From Paraspadella gotoi (lineage: Eukaryota; Chaetognatha), in assembly GCA_051294375.1 (NCBI GenBank), contig CM119268.1:22881427-22945426 (forward strand): a stretch of 64,000 bases of DNA, written 5' to 3'. The stretch's first letter is position 1, and each line of letters begins with the position of its first letter. The translations under genes were made by a program, and so were the position numbers. Of the stretch, positions 11,238 to 22,984 are shown in pieces. Under the pieces are notes generated by a model that was not told the origin of the DNA, searched no databases, and worked only from the letters and a program-made list of their open reading frames with translations.

Positions 11238-14200
11238 ATGAGCATTCGTTGGGCCGAGGATGAAGCCGGACCTTCGAGTCCTGAACCAAATCGGAGAAGA
11301 TTTTACTTTATTCTCAAGAAAAGTTTTAAATCGGTCGCCGACGGATCCTCAAATCCCGTCACGCAGGTATTAGTTATTGATTGTTGATATTTAATAAGAG
11401 TTATCATTAGTTGATATTTGGAAAGAGTTAATATTACTCACTTACTTAAAAATATTAGCTAGAAAATAAATGTCGGAAACAAATCTTTGTGGTATCGCGA
11501 ATCAACTGTGGAAATGTGGATAAACTTCTGTGAATTAACTCTCTCCCTTCCCTCACTTCCCCTCTCCCTTCCCTCCCTCCCCATTCTCTCCCTCCCTCCC
11601 CCACTCCCTTCCCCTCCCCCCCTCTAGGTCTTCCGCCTTCTTCCTCTCCTCCGCTCCACCTCCCGATCTCTTTCTCTCGCCGATGATCTCTTCCTTGATC
11701 TTCGTCACTTCCTCCTTTATTCTCTCGTCGTCGGCGAGCGCGACGAAGCCGTCGACCGGACGATGCGATTCGCCGCGCGGCTCTGCTGCGCCGACGGAGG
11801 AAGCGGCGACCGTCCGCTGCGCGGCGCCGCAGCGTCTACGAGGACCGGCTGCGGCAGCGGCGATGGAGAGAATGAGCGGTTCGAAAATCCGCTGCTGCGG
11901 CGAATGCTGCGGTTTATTTGCGAGAATCACGATGTGGACGATCACGTAGTTCGCTCGAGGTTGTGTCAGGTCGGATTATGGGGCCTTGTAAAAGGTTGGG
12001 TCTTGGGGTTTATGACAAATTGGTTTTGGGGCCCCCCCCCGAGTACCTATCGTTCCTGAATTGAGTCAATATATCGTCATTTTGAAATGTATCTCCTTTT
12101 TTCCTTTTCAAGATGGCGGGTCTTTTGCTCGAGTCCCTTCCCGACGGACACACCCTGGAGGAAGAGGACGACCTCTTGGACGACCTGACCTCGAAACTCC
12201 TTCGTCGCCTCAATGACCGCATTCCGGGGGTCAGGGTTCAAGCCGCTGCGGCTTTGGAAAGACTTCAGGTGGTGGATATTCTAAAATCATTTCAAATGAG
12301 ATAATTCGTTAATCTTATTTGCATATTTGGATAAGGTATTCAATATTCATACCTTTTTATTCTCTGCCCTTAAAATATTAATATTGTTATTTTATTGTTT
12401 TTTGGGGTTTAGCAGTAAAATATTATAAATAAATCAATTATAAAAACCTTTTATTTATAGTACATGCATTAAAATATTTTTTTTATATATCGGGGAGGAG
12501 AATTTCTTCCTCGTCCTTATTTTCACACCTACTCCCCCCCCCCAACCCAGGATCCCTCTGACCCCGAGTGTCCCGTCGCCTCCGCCTTTTCCTTCCATCT
12601 ATCCTGCGATCCTTCGCCCGAACTCCGTCGCGCACTCCTCCCTCTCGTCGCCGTCACGCCCGGCGTCGTCGGCGCCATCGCGCGCCGAGTCAACGACGCT
12701 CACGAGTCCGTGCGGCGCCGCGCCTTCGAGGTTCTCGTCGACGCCGTTCCTTTTAAAGGTTAGGGAGGTTGGTTGGGGGAAGAGGGTTCCATGAGGATGA
12801 CTCAATGGAAATGACTTTTTGTTTGTTTTTTTTGCAACAAGAAAAACAAGAAAGAGTGCACGAAAAAAAGAAATGATGAAAGGTGGCAAAAAAAAGTGTG
12901 GTGAGGCGAGAGCGAATGTCCATGATACAGCGATGCGCGCAGCCTTGATTTGTGCAAACGTAATCGCGTTTAATTTTGTAACATTTGTATCAAAAAAGAC
13001 CAAGACAATCTCTTGAAGACATTCTTAAAAGTTTGTCTCAATTTACTCTTGAGGGACTTGCCATATTTTATTGGAGGGCAATATTGCTGACCGCAAGTAA
13101 CCGATTTTAATTAAATAATTTATAAGTAACTTATTTGAGATTAAAACTGCATGACTTTAGTACACTTAATATTTCTGGTACGACTAATTTACTGCAATAT
13201 GCAAATGCTTTTATAAACTAATTCTGATTCAGCTTTGACGACGAATCAGCGAATCTTCGTACTCAAGTCGGGAATCGAAGATGTCGACTCGGTCAAGTCG
13301 GTGGTGGAGCGAAGGCTGCTTCCCAAGTGGCTCGTCGACTGCGACGGAGACTGGATCAAGTTTTTAAAGTCGCTGCCTTTGGAAGAGGTGAGTTCGTGAG
13401 GAACCTATGTTTCCAGTTGGACATTTTAATCTTAATGCGAATCCTGGTTTTTGGGTCAGGAGTCGAGTCTTATCGAAGAAGCTTTTGTTTCGTTGCTTCG
13501 GACGCGAGAATCAGAAGAAGAAATCAAAAGTTTAGTTTCGAAATTCCATCGTCGATTTCTCAACGGAAACAGTTGTATCCCTTTCGAGGTGAGGCATCTC
13601 ATATTGTTTTAAATATTGTTTTAAATAAATAAAAATGGATCCATTTACATCGCAGCTGTTGTCCCCCGAATCGGCATTTTATTGGCGCCACTTGTCGAGC
13701 CTCTTGTCGAGCCACGCCCACGAACTTTCTCATGAATTCCGTCGCCCTTTTCGCTTTAAATCGTCTACCGACTTTAACGAATTTCGCATCTCTCCAACTC
13801 AATCTCAATTTCGAATTCCTCAAGGAATTTCTCACGATTCTGGCGGCGAAGATTTTCCCGCCAAACCTTTTTCCTCTCACTTTGTCGGCGCGTTGTCTCC
13901 GTCGTCGTCCACGACGTCGTCTTCCTCGTTTTCCACTCCGTCTCACTCTCACTCATTTTCGAGGGACGTGGAGAAAAAGACCTGCGTTCGTTGTTGTCTC
14001 GGTCCTTCGTCGTTCGCTTCACATTCCACGGATCCTTTTGTCTCTCGTCCTTTAATTGCCGAAGACGTGGATCGCACGGCCTCGATCGAAAAAACCGAAG
14101 CGTCGAGTCACAAGACGGAATCTTCTGCGGAATCTTCCGCCGCCGCCGCCGCCGCCGCCGCAGGACCCGCAGCCGGCGACCGCGAATCGATCGTCGATCT

Positions 14201-15331
14201 CCTTCCGTCGAATCCCTCGGATTTCCTCTCTTACATTAAAGACGTTTTCGATCATTTAAGTTGGAATCTGACGACGACAACGACGACGCCAGCATCAACG
14301 TCTTCGCCTCAGTCGCCATCTCGACTTAATCCTTTTGACGTCAAATCGACCGAGAAACGAAATGAGGAAAAGTCGTCGTCATCGTCGTCGTCATCGTCGT
14401 CGTTCATATTTCGTCAGCTCATCCAAATGTTGTCCGTTTACGACTGGAGTCTTTTTCCAGAATATCGGTGAGTAAAACGAAATAATTTATAATTTGACGC
14501 CAGAAATGAAAAAAAAAATCTCTTCATTTTCTATTTTCCTCTTCCTCCCATCTCTTCATCTCTCTCCACAGTTCTGTGGCCAAAGACTCTCTCTCCCTCC
14601 TCGCCTCCTCCTCCTCCCTCCCTCTCTCCCTCCTTCCTCCCCTCCTCCTCCAATGGCGCCGCCTCCTCGATCCAGCGACGGAGATCGCCGCCGTCGCCGA
14701 GATCATCGCCGATGTGCAGCCCGACGACGCCGCAGCCGACGCAGCTGCTGCCGCTGTCGACGCTGCCGATGCCGCGGCGACGTCTTCCGTCGTCAGTCCT
14801 TTATCCCCAAAGGACGAGGAGCGATTGACGAGAGCTTTGAGCCTCTTGGCCGACACTTTGGAAAACACGCCCGACTCTTTCGCCGACAACGAAAAGGTTT
14901 TTTTTGTGGAGAAGGCTGTTTCTTAGATTATTAAATTGAGTTCATCAATCTCGTTTGCATATAGTACTAATTTATTTAAAGTGTCATTGGTTTACTTTTC
15001 GTTTCAATATTTGGCGCAGTTTTGGGTTTCTCAATGCTTAATTAATATTTATTTGCTCCTTTAAACAAACTCTCCTTTTCCCCCTCTGTTTTCCTTCATC
15101 CCTTCCTTTCTCTCTCCCCTCTTCTGACCCTTCGACAGTTCCACCCGACCCTCCAAGAGATGATCCCCAGCCTCGTCCTTCCGGGCGTCGCCTGCCGCAG
15201 TCCCGCAGTCAGAGCTGTCGCCGTTCGATGTCTGGGTCTCTTGTCGCTTTACTCCCTTCGCTGCGCCAGACAGCATTTCAACCTTTTCTTTCAAGGTGAC
15301 AGAGAGTGAGGAGAGAGAGGAGAGATAAACT

Positions 15332-15386
<55 letters not shown>

Positions 15387-17780
15387 AATAGTAACTCTTC
15401 GACCCTGCAATCTTCAGCCCTGATGCTGGACACGTCGGAAGTGAAGATCGAAGCCTCTAAGACGATCACGGACTGCCTCTTGGTCTTCGGTCTCAGCTCC
15501 TTCGTCGACGCGGAGATCGTCCTCCCTCAAGGATTCGTCGGCGCGAAGACGACGACGATGACGTCGGCGGAGTCAGATCGGGATGAAGGATTTTTGTCTG
15601 GATTAGAGATGGAGCATGAGGAGAAGTATGTCTCACGTGCGGCATTTAACAGCCTAATACCTTCGACATTAGCAATCTCCTATCTAACATGAATTAGTAA
15701 AATACTTCCATTTGTAAAGCTACAAAACTACAATGAAATATTTGAATATTAATTAGAAAACTAAATTATTAGTAAACCCTATTAAAAGTATTGCTAAAAA
15801 ATTAAAAGGCTTTTATGAAAACCGTTTCAAAAAATATGAGAAATTATCTAAACTGAAACGATATGTAAATGAGTTTAAAGAACTCGATCTCATTGGAAAT
15901 GAACCACAAGTTTTTTTGCTACATATGCTCGTTTTAGACTGTTGTAATTACTGATTAGTTTGTCTATCAGTTTATCAATATGCCATACTAATTAATATTT
16001 AACTTACTCTCAGCATCAAGTACATTCGAAAACGTCGACCGACGAAAAAAAAGGCTGATTCTCTGCTGGAAAACGCGCGTCTCATCTCTGCGTTGGAGGA
16101 GGAGCCGGAGAGCTCGAACCTTACCTCCAAATACTAGTCTCCTTCTTGGAAAAGTGAGTTAGGGAATTCGCTGGCCGTTTTTTGTCTCAATTTTGATCGG
16201 GAAAGAGACGTGGCGTGAAAGTTCATCATCATTCATTTTGAATATTTTTTTGTTGACATTTGACTATTACTTTACTATTTATTTATTTATTGAATATTAC
16301 TTTATTTAATAATATTTTTCCCCCAGTGAAAACCCGACGATCGATAAAATCGTCTCCCTTGGAATCATGAAATTGTTCCTCGCTGAGCGGACGACGTCGC
16401 TTCGTCTTCTTACTCTACTTTTGAAGAGACACTTGACGTTGTCGGACGGAGAGTGCCGCTCTCGCTTCGAGATCTTCGTCGAGAGAATGTCTTCGGCGGG
16501 CGGAGAGAAACAGGTGGGAGAGAGAGGGGGACCGGACGGACCGGACGGGACCCCGCCTCGTTGGTCAATTGTCATTCATGTTTGACCATCTCGATTCCAG
16601 GAGCTTCTCCTCAAAGCCTCCGTCCGCCTTCTCGCCCAATCCGTCGCCTCTAAATCTTCGAATCCGGAATCTCGAGAGAGACTCGCTCAATTATCCTCGT
16701 TGATCGCGCGATCCATTTCCCGATCGGTAAATCTTGACTATAGTATGTACGTTAAAGATCTTTATTTATATCAACATCCCATCACCAGGATGATGAGGAC
16801 GTCCCCTCAGTGCGCCTTGTGCCTCGACTCCATGACGAACTCGCAATCTTTGTCTGCGCGAAATTGCTCAAGGATCCTAAGGGGATTTGGTCCGAGGCTT
16901 TCTTACCACTTCTCGATTTCTTGCAGGTTTTTTTTTGGATATTTGAAAAAAAAAAGCATAGAGTAATCGAAAGGGATTTGTAGTAGTATATTTTATGTTT
17001 TTTCAGCCTTCGTCGCAATCGGCGGTGATGGAACACTGCCGAGATATTCTTACCGATCCCGCTGCGGGTGAAAACGTGCGAAAGATCTTGGCTCGATTCG
17101 CTGGGAAAATGAAGGATCGACGACGAGACGGGGATGAAAAAGATCTGGACGAAACCAACGAAGATGTTCGAAACGACTCGTCCGCGATCCACGAAGATCA
17201 CAACAAAGATACTATTTTTAGAATCGCGGAGAAGAAAAATACGAAGTCGACTCGGGAGGACAAATCGAAGCGAGGGAAGACGAAGGAGGTAAAAAAACGC
17301 GTCGTGGCCAAGAAAGCGTCTTTAAAAACTGCAAATTCAAAGGATGCTACGTCTCGGGCCGCCACATCTCGACGCGCCCCTTCCAAATCGAGAAAGTTAT
17401 CCAAGGAGGCGATGAAAAAATCCGCTGAATCGAAACTAAAGAAAATCGAATTGACTGAAAGGAAAACAAAAAGGGAAAAGACTAAAGACAAAATCGATGA
17501 GACGAAGATTATGAAGAAGAGAAAAGAAGAAATCCGTCCGAAAAAACGTAGCGAGTCAACCGAATCTCGATCGGCGCCTCGTCGCGGAGATTTGAAGAGA
17601 CGCAACGAGGCGGCGTCAACCGTCACCCTCCCGTTTCATCTTGAGAGGTCGACCGGAAAGAGGGCCTGGCGACCGCCGTCGCGATTGATGGACTGTGATT
17701 TGGGAAAACTCGGTTCTGTCGTCGTTGATGCGGGGAAAAAGACGAAACTCGATCCTGTCCTCAGAAAAGGCCGACGATAA
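11238..17780 (+). CDS. NCAPG: Condensin I non-SMC subunit G (HEAT-repeat CAP-G)
   Basis: CAP-G is the HEAT-repeat subunit of condensin I, which compacts mitotic chromosomes. Fifteen exons give about 1,328 aa; the family is near 1,000. Recognisable blocks in order are: a RSRLCQ segment matching the family's RxRxCQ; RIPGVRVQAAAALERLQDPSD, cut by the exon 3/4 junction; RRRAFEVL; and PSLVLPGV-CRSPAVRAVAVRCLGLLSLYS (exon 9), the strongest family signature. Exon 7 carries a Ser/Thr/Ala-rich insertion of about 150 residues between HAHEL and SIVDLLP, absent from vertebrate homologues. The last exon (17007-17780) ends in a very Lys/Arg-rich tail of about 230 residues. Exon 11 (16014-16153) begins in one frame and ends in another: the part after about 16095 must be read one base shifted (ELEPYLQILVSFLE). 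The summed exon length is one base short of a multiple of three, so a missing base or a true lesion is likely. The start ATG at 11238 begins a Pro/Arg-rich leader. Confidence 0.9.
12293..12445 (-). repeat. Octamer repeat (R2), copy 3, inverted
   Basis: ATTTGCAT at 12317-12324 is the octamer on the minus strand. GGGTTTAGCAGTAAAATATT further right resembles the family's left block in reverse. It lies in NCAPG intron 3, about 50 bp after the donor. Confidence 0.5.
13165..13232 (+). repeat. Octamer repeat (R2), copy 4, short
   Basis: ACTGCAATATGCAAATG with the exact octamer at 13199-13206 ends at the acceptor of NCAPG exon 5, about 27 bp downstream. Only the right end of the family is kept. Confidence 0.45.
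14925..15060 (-). repeat. Octamer repeat (R2), copy 5, inverted
   Basis: GTTTGCAT at 14953-14960 (one mismatch to the octamer), preceded by GAGTTCATCAATCTC, matches the reverse of the family. It sits in NCAPG intron 8 about 55 bp after the donor. Confidence 0.45.
15335..15382 (+). repeat. (GA)n microsatellite in NCAPG intron 9
   Basis: About 22 GA units. Together with flanking purines they make up most of the 122-bp intron 15296-15417. Confidence 0.95.
15730..15945 (+). repeat. Octamer repeat (R2), copy 6 (NCAPG intron 10)
   Basis: This is one of the longest copies: AGTAAACCCTATTAAAAGTA, GGCTTTTATGAAAACCGTTT, then GATATGTAAATGAGTTTAAA with a one-mismatch octamer at 15863-15870, then GAACTCGATCTCATTGG and GAACCACAAG. 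Both end blocks match other copies. Confidence 0.65.
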
Positions 17781-18163
17781 GAGAGAGTCCAATGTCTGAG
17801 AGAATTAAAGAATATTGTCAAACTCTTTTGTCAATTACGTAAATTATATTTACGTAATAATCAATCGCTTTTAATTTCGGAAACACCAGTTTTCATAATA
17901 CTCAATATTCAATAATGTTTGGTCGTTTTTACACAATTCTTTTCCGCGATCCTAATTTTTCTTTTTTATACACACGAGTTTTGTTTTAATATTACGGTTG
18001 CGAAATTGCATCTACTTATTTATTCTTGTTTAAGCATGTGATATTTGAAAAAGAAAAACAATTGACCAAAGAAATGACGATGGTTGAGACTCGATTCCTT
18101 CTCCCTCTCTTTTAAATTCTTAATCTTTCTCCGTCGTTATCTCTCTCTCATGCCGTCCCGGCG
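17781..18163. other. Intergenic region between NCAPG and the GCKIII kinase
   Basis: 383 bp, AT-rich. ATTAAA about 25 bp after the NCAPG stop may serve as its poly(A) signal. The last 60 bp are pyrimidine-rich (CTCCCTCTC, CTCTCTCTC) and lead to the kinase start codon. No further gene is seen. Confidence 0.4.
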
Positions 18164-21100
18164 ATGGCGCTCTTCGCGACGCTCCCCTCCGACTCGGCGT
18201 CGTTCGACGGCGTCGCCTCGCCGCGTCGTCGTCGCCGGGCGAGTCAGGACCCCGAGGCGCTCTTCACCAAGTTGGAGCGGATCGGGAAGGGGAGTTTCGG
18301 CGAGGTCTTCAAAGGGATCGAGAATCGAGGGCAGCGGGTCGTCGCCATCAAGATAATCGATCTGGAGGAGGCCGAGGACGAGATAGAGGACATTCAGCAG
18401 GTGGGGGATGGGCTTAGGGATGGGGCTGGTGTCTCTGGTCATTCTTTAACTTTCCTCGCAATTATTTGCAGGAGATTTCCGTCTTGAGCAAATGCGATTC
18501 GTTCTACGTGACCAAATACTTCGGTTCTTATCTGAAGGAGACCAAATTATGGATCATCATGGAATACTTGGGCGGAGGGAGCGCGCTTGATCTCATGAAG
18601 TCGGGTGAGGTGCCGATAATGGGTTCTGATGTATGACATGTTTATTTATGAATAGGAGGAATAAGTTGACATTTTTTGGTCAATGACCAAAAAGTTTCAA
18701 CTTATTCAACTTAATGGTCATTGATGCTGGATTGTTCATTATTGAAAGCTATTTAAACTTAATCTCAATCACTTTCTCTTTTTCTTCGTCATCCCAACTC
18801 TCTCTGCATCCTCCCAAAGGTTCCTTCGAGGAGGTCTACATCGCCACGATCCTCCGCGAGGTCCTCCGCGGCCTCGAGTATCTCCACGGCGAGAACATCC
18901 TCCACCGGGACGTAAAGGCGGCCAACATCCTCGTCAGCGAAACGGGCGACGTCAAGTTGGCCGACTTCGGAGTCGCCGCCCAAATCACGGGCACAACTTC
19001 GCGGCGCAACACCTTCGTGGGCACGCCCTTTTGGATGGCACCGGAAGTGATCAAGCAGAGTTTCTACGACGCCAAGGCCGACGTCTGGTCGCTCGGCATC
19101 ACGGCCATCGAATTGGCCAAAGGGGAACCCCCTCACGCCGATCTGCATCCCATGAAGGTCCTCTTCCTCATCACGAAGAACAATCCGCCGCAGCTCTGCG
19201 GGAATTTTTCGCGGGTGAGAAAGCGGAAGGGGGGCGCGATCATGAATTGGTTGGGGTCAAAGATCAATCTTCGCCAATGTATTGTTTTGGCAATCTCATT
19301 TGACACAAGTTTAAGGATTTTGTTACCTCGGCCGTGAGAGAGTCTTGATTGAAAGCTTGAAAGGTATTGCTGTTGGACATAAACTTATTATTATTTTATT
19401 ATTATGTTATTGTTTTGTAAGAGAGATGGAGGACTTAACACACCATCATAGCCATCCATCCATTCATAGCCATCCATCATAGCCTGTCCAAAGTCAGTCG
19501 GAAAATACCTGTTTTATGAAAGATATCCCATTCCTCATACAGTAAACTACCTTATAACAGAGTATAATGTATTATAATTAACTGCCTTTTTCTTCAGGCC
19601 TTCAAAGAGTTCGCTGAGATTTGCCTGAACAAAGACCCGACGAACAGACCCTCGGCCAAAGAATTGCTCAATCATCACTTCATTCGACGAACGGCAAAGA
19701 AAACCTTTTACCTCACGGAACTCATCGAGAGAAACCGACGGTGGAAGGCCAACGGTGAGACGATTCCGTTCCGGAGCTTGGTCGACATTTGCTTCGATGC
19801 TTGTGGTCATTTATCTAACTGGGTCCCCCCCCCCAATTTTTCGCAGGCGGCGGCCTAGACGACGACTCCAGTTCTGACGAGGACGACGAACCGATGGGCG
19901 GCGGGACGGTCAGATCCGACGTCGGCTGGGATTACCCGACCCTTACAGGTTTGATAATTTGACGGCCGATCAAGATCTAAGATTCTAAAGCGTTATTTTC
20001 AAATAAGATCGCGTTCTTCAATCTCCGTTTGCATATTGTAGCATTAGATTACTTTTAATGTGTTTTGATTCAATTTTTTTATGTAAAGGGTTTTCTTTAA
20101 TAAAATTATTATTCTTTAATTAAATTAGGGATACGTTTAATAATATTTAACTAAGATCAGTTTAAGATTCGATATTACAAATGATGATGATGATGATGAT
20201 GATGATGTCCCACTGATCGTGATTCCAAATCCTTTCGCCCTTCAGGTCATTCGTCCGCCGTCGCCGTCTCGAGTCTTTCGTCGATGATCGAACCCAACAA
20301 ATCGTCGCTCCACGACGCCGGCGCCGCCTTAACAAACGGCGCCGGACCGCGCCGAGTCATCAACGCAGGCGACGCTCGTATCAACGGCTTTGACCCGCGA
20401 CTCCGCCCCGACAACGTCGACGAGGCGTTGGCGCGGTCGGCGCGGACCCAATTGTTGGTAACGGCGCCGCGACCGACGTCTCCTTCGCCGGCGGAACTCA
20501 GACGCGTCGCCAACGAGATCGTCATCAACAACGGCGTCCCGGCGCGAATCAAGAACGAGGTCGTCGTCGTCGGGAGAGACGACGAGCGGCGATTTTTGGA
20601 CAACTCCGGGCGACGGGACGACGTTCGTACGCGAAACGGCGACGGTAAATCTCGTCCGCCGCGCGTCGAGAGCGCCGTCATCGTCGGCGGCGATTGGCGG
20701 CAGAAGCAGTCGGCGGCGTCGACGGCGGCGGCCGCGGCTGTGGCGTCGGCGGCGGATAAACGGCTGACGAGATCCGCCTCGAACATCAGCGTTGTTCAGG
20801 TTTCGTCTTATTCTTATTTAATGATTTAGTTATAGTCGTGTTGACGTTGACATTGCATCTCATCAAGTTAGCGTTTCCGTTCATGTTAGTTTAACAGAGT
20901 ATTCTTGTTATGGGGCGAATCCTGCCTATCCCCTCACTGGTAAAGATGAGGGCGGCTCGTGACAAAAAAGGGTGACACGGAGAGTCACAGCGTCGCTGAA
21001 CGTCTCGAATTGATAGTTCGCGGGAAACTTTGCATCGACAGTCTGTTTCTTCTCGATATTTTCTTATTCGACAGGAGGCTACAAAATATTGTACTTTGCT

Positions 21101-21969
21101 AGTTCCGCGAATCATTTTATTAACTTACCGTCCCCCCCCACCCGTCTCTCCCTCAAGGTGAGTCAAGACGACGACGGTCAACCACCTCACCCTCATCGCT
21201 CCGCCTTCGTCTCCACCATCATTCCTCTTCTCGATCGCATCTCCGTCGCTCATCCTCGCTTCGCCGACGACGACGACGTCCTCCACCGAGTCCCCGGCGC
21301 CGCCGACGACGTCCTCCACCGAATCCCCGGCGCCGACTTTTACCTCGACGCTAACGGGAATTCCGTGGCGGCGCCGTCGCCCGGCGCGTCGGCTGCGGCG
21401 CTGACGTCGGTGGCGACGGTGTCGACGTCGCGACCCTCGACGCAGCATTTGGTCTCTCAGGTTCGGATTATTGGTTTGAATGAAATTTGTATGAAATTGG
21501 TAATGCCAATGTAAAAATAATCTTGCCCCTGACTTTGGGTCAAGGCCTCCGTCCCTCTTACAAGTTTACAATCAAGACTATCTCGCCGTCTCGTTTATTG
21601 ACTACCAGAGAACCTGACTTCCCTATCAATGAAGTGCTATAACGTTTCAAAGAATGTTTTAATTGTATAAAAGGACCTCTCTCTTAAGTATTAGATCCAC
21701 ACTAGCATCACAATGCACGGAGTTGAATTTTATTAGTATTGGTAAATTGAGAAGTGATCACTTTGTCACTCTGACCTCTCCCCCCCCCCACAAAGGTGGA
21801 GAAGGCGGTCTCGGATCTTCGTCAAGCCTTCGCCGTCGTCGACGTCCGCGCACCAGGATTTCTCGACATCTTCCTCGAGCGCCTCGTCCGCCACGTGGTC
21901 TCCTTGGAGACGGGAGACGAGCGGAAGTTGGCTCGAGGGATCGAGATGGTGCGGGGGAGGTTTGGCTGA
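18164..21969 (+). CDS. STK24/25/26-like: Sterile-20-like kinase, GCKIII subfamily (STK24/25/26 type)
   Basis: Eight exons give 684 aa; vertebrate members are about 420-440. The kinase domain spans about residues 35-290. It has the Gly loop IGKGSFGEV (40-48), the VAIK lysine (63), [15 protein letters not shown], the activation-loop Thr in [11 protein letters not shown] and the APE motif. All catalytic residues are kept, so it should be an active Ser/Thr kinase. The exon 4 end ([20 protein letters not shown]) is a GCKIII hallmark. The C-terminal part ends with a helical block ([12 protein letters not shown]) resembling the GCKIII dimerisation domain that binds the CCM3/PDCD10 scaffold. Between them is an Ala/Arg/Asp-rich disordered insert that explains the extra length. 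GCKIII kinases act in STRIPAK complexes at the Golgi, in polarity and in cell migration. Intron 2 holds a hairpin; introns 3, 5, 6 and 7 hold dispersed repeats. Confidence 0.93.
18656..18709. repeat. Hairpin-forming inverted repeat (kinase intron 2)
   Basis: AATAAGTTGA and TCAACTTATT form the outer arms and TTTTGGTCA with TGACCAAAA the inner arms, giving a stem of about 24 bp with a small interior mismatch and almost no loop. It could be a tiny foldback element or a structured intronic RNA. Confidence 0.75.
19335..19520 (+). repeat. R1 repeat, diverged copy (kinase intron 3)
   Basis: GAGAGAGTCTTGATTGAAAG, then GTAAGAGAGATGGAGGACTT, then CATAGCCTGTCCAAAGTCAG match R1. A local duplication of CATAGCCATCCATC is inserted in it. 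Confidence 0.6.
19990..20165 (-). repeat. Octamer repeat (R2), copy 7, inverted (kinase intron 5)
   Basis: Reading backwards it has GTTTGCATATTGTAGCA at 20027-20043 and an AT-rich body with GGGTTTTCTTTAATAAAATT, which matches the inverted family order seen at 52540-52680. Confidence 0.6.
20178..20208 (+). repeat. (GAT)n microsatellite
   Basis: About ten GAT/ATG units lie just upstream of the acceptor of kinase exon 6. Confidence 0.9.
20908..21078 (+). repeat. R3 dispersed repeat, copy 1 (kinase intron 6)
   Basis: AATCCTGCCTATCCC, GTGAC, GGGTGACACGGAGA, GAACGTCTCG and TCGACAGTCTG occur in the same order and spacing as in 32402-32575. Only two copies are in the window, so ends are approximate. 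Confidence 0.55.
21490..21690 (-). repeat. R1 repeat, inverted copy (kinase intron 7)
   Basis: It begins with GAAATTGGTAATGCCAAT (decayed terminal palindrome). It continues with CTTGCCCCTGACTTTGG, CTCTTACAAG, CAATCAAGACTATCTC, ACTTCCCTATCAATGAAGTG and TTTCAAAGAATGTTTTAATT, the exact reverse order of R1. Confidence 0.75.
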
Positions 21970-22984
21970 TTCGCCGGGGTCTCAATGGGCTTTTGTGCGT
22001 GACCCGAATCGGGTTGTTGGTCCATTCCGGGATTCGGACGATTTGTGGAAACCTCTCCGGAGCAAAAAGGACGATGGATTAAATGCTAATTGATTAACCG
22101 ACGAAACTATTTTCATTTTCAAGAATTAAATTTCTCCTCTGACCAAAATCTAGCAGCCTTAGTTTTATATCGACTTATATATTTACATTGAACGCGTTAT
22201 CCTGAGACTATTAATATAATCAAAGCTCAAAACTGACATTTTCTTATCTGATTATTCGCGCCGACGAATTAATGCATTGATAATGCCATTATTACTAAAA
22301 ATGGGTATATCGTCTCTTCTTTCATAAAAAATTGTAATCATTTCGCTTCGACAATCTTGATCTTTAAAGTTTATGATGCGAGTGACGCTACGATTTAATA
22401 CTTATCCTCGCGGGGAAGAAAAATCTCCCGTTGACCGATCGGTTCTTTTGAAATCATAACTTTTCCAGTGATATTATACTTCGTGCCTTTTCCCGCTCTT
22501 TTTCTCTCTTTCGTTCCGCTTTTTATTTTCGTTTACTATTTTCTAATTCTATTGACAATATTTTAATCTTACACATTCCAAATATAAATCAAAAAAAACT
22601 TTTTTCTTTTGAGTTTCCAAAGACGCTATATAATTTGGCTCGAGTTTTGTCGTTTATGTCGCTCTCTTTATCACTAGATTATCCATACCACCTTTATTAA
22701 ATCACTGTTTTCATACATAAAGTACTACACGGATTTTTACGTAGTTTTTTTAGTAATCTATTGAATGCCTGATCAGAAAAAAAAATTAAGTTATATGAAG
22801 TTACTTAACAATATTAGAAACTAACCTTTATTTTACGACTTTCTCATTGTGTTGTTATGCCTTTTGCGTATATATCTCCTACGTTCGACTTATGCGTTCT
22901 CCTATTCTTTCAATTTTTTTTTCAGTCAAATGCAATAATAAACTTGTTGAGTGTCCAGTCCAAAGATTAATCCATTTAATAAAG
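21970..22984. other. Intergenic region between the kinase and the three-RRM gene
   Basis: About 1 kb, strongly AT-rich with no supportable frame. A longer in-frame upstream extension of the next gene (from 22847) is AT-rich and hydrophobic and looks like untranslated leader rather than protein. No repeat family from the rest of the window was recognised. Confidence 0.4.

Noticed and set aside
13732-14055. A separate 107-residue gene inside NCAPG exon 7
   Set aside because: It overlaps an exon whose ends both fit the NCAPG frame. Reported only as an alternative reading in the NCAPG insertion finding.
22847-22984. N-terminal extension of the three-RRM protein (MCCYAFCVYISYV)
   Set aside because: AT-rich and hydrophobic, unlike the GC-rich coding region; the ATG at 22985 is right before RRM1.
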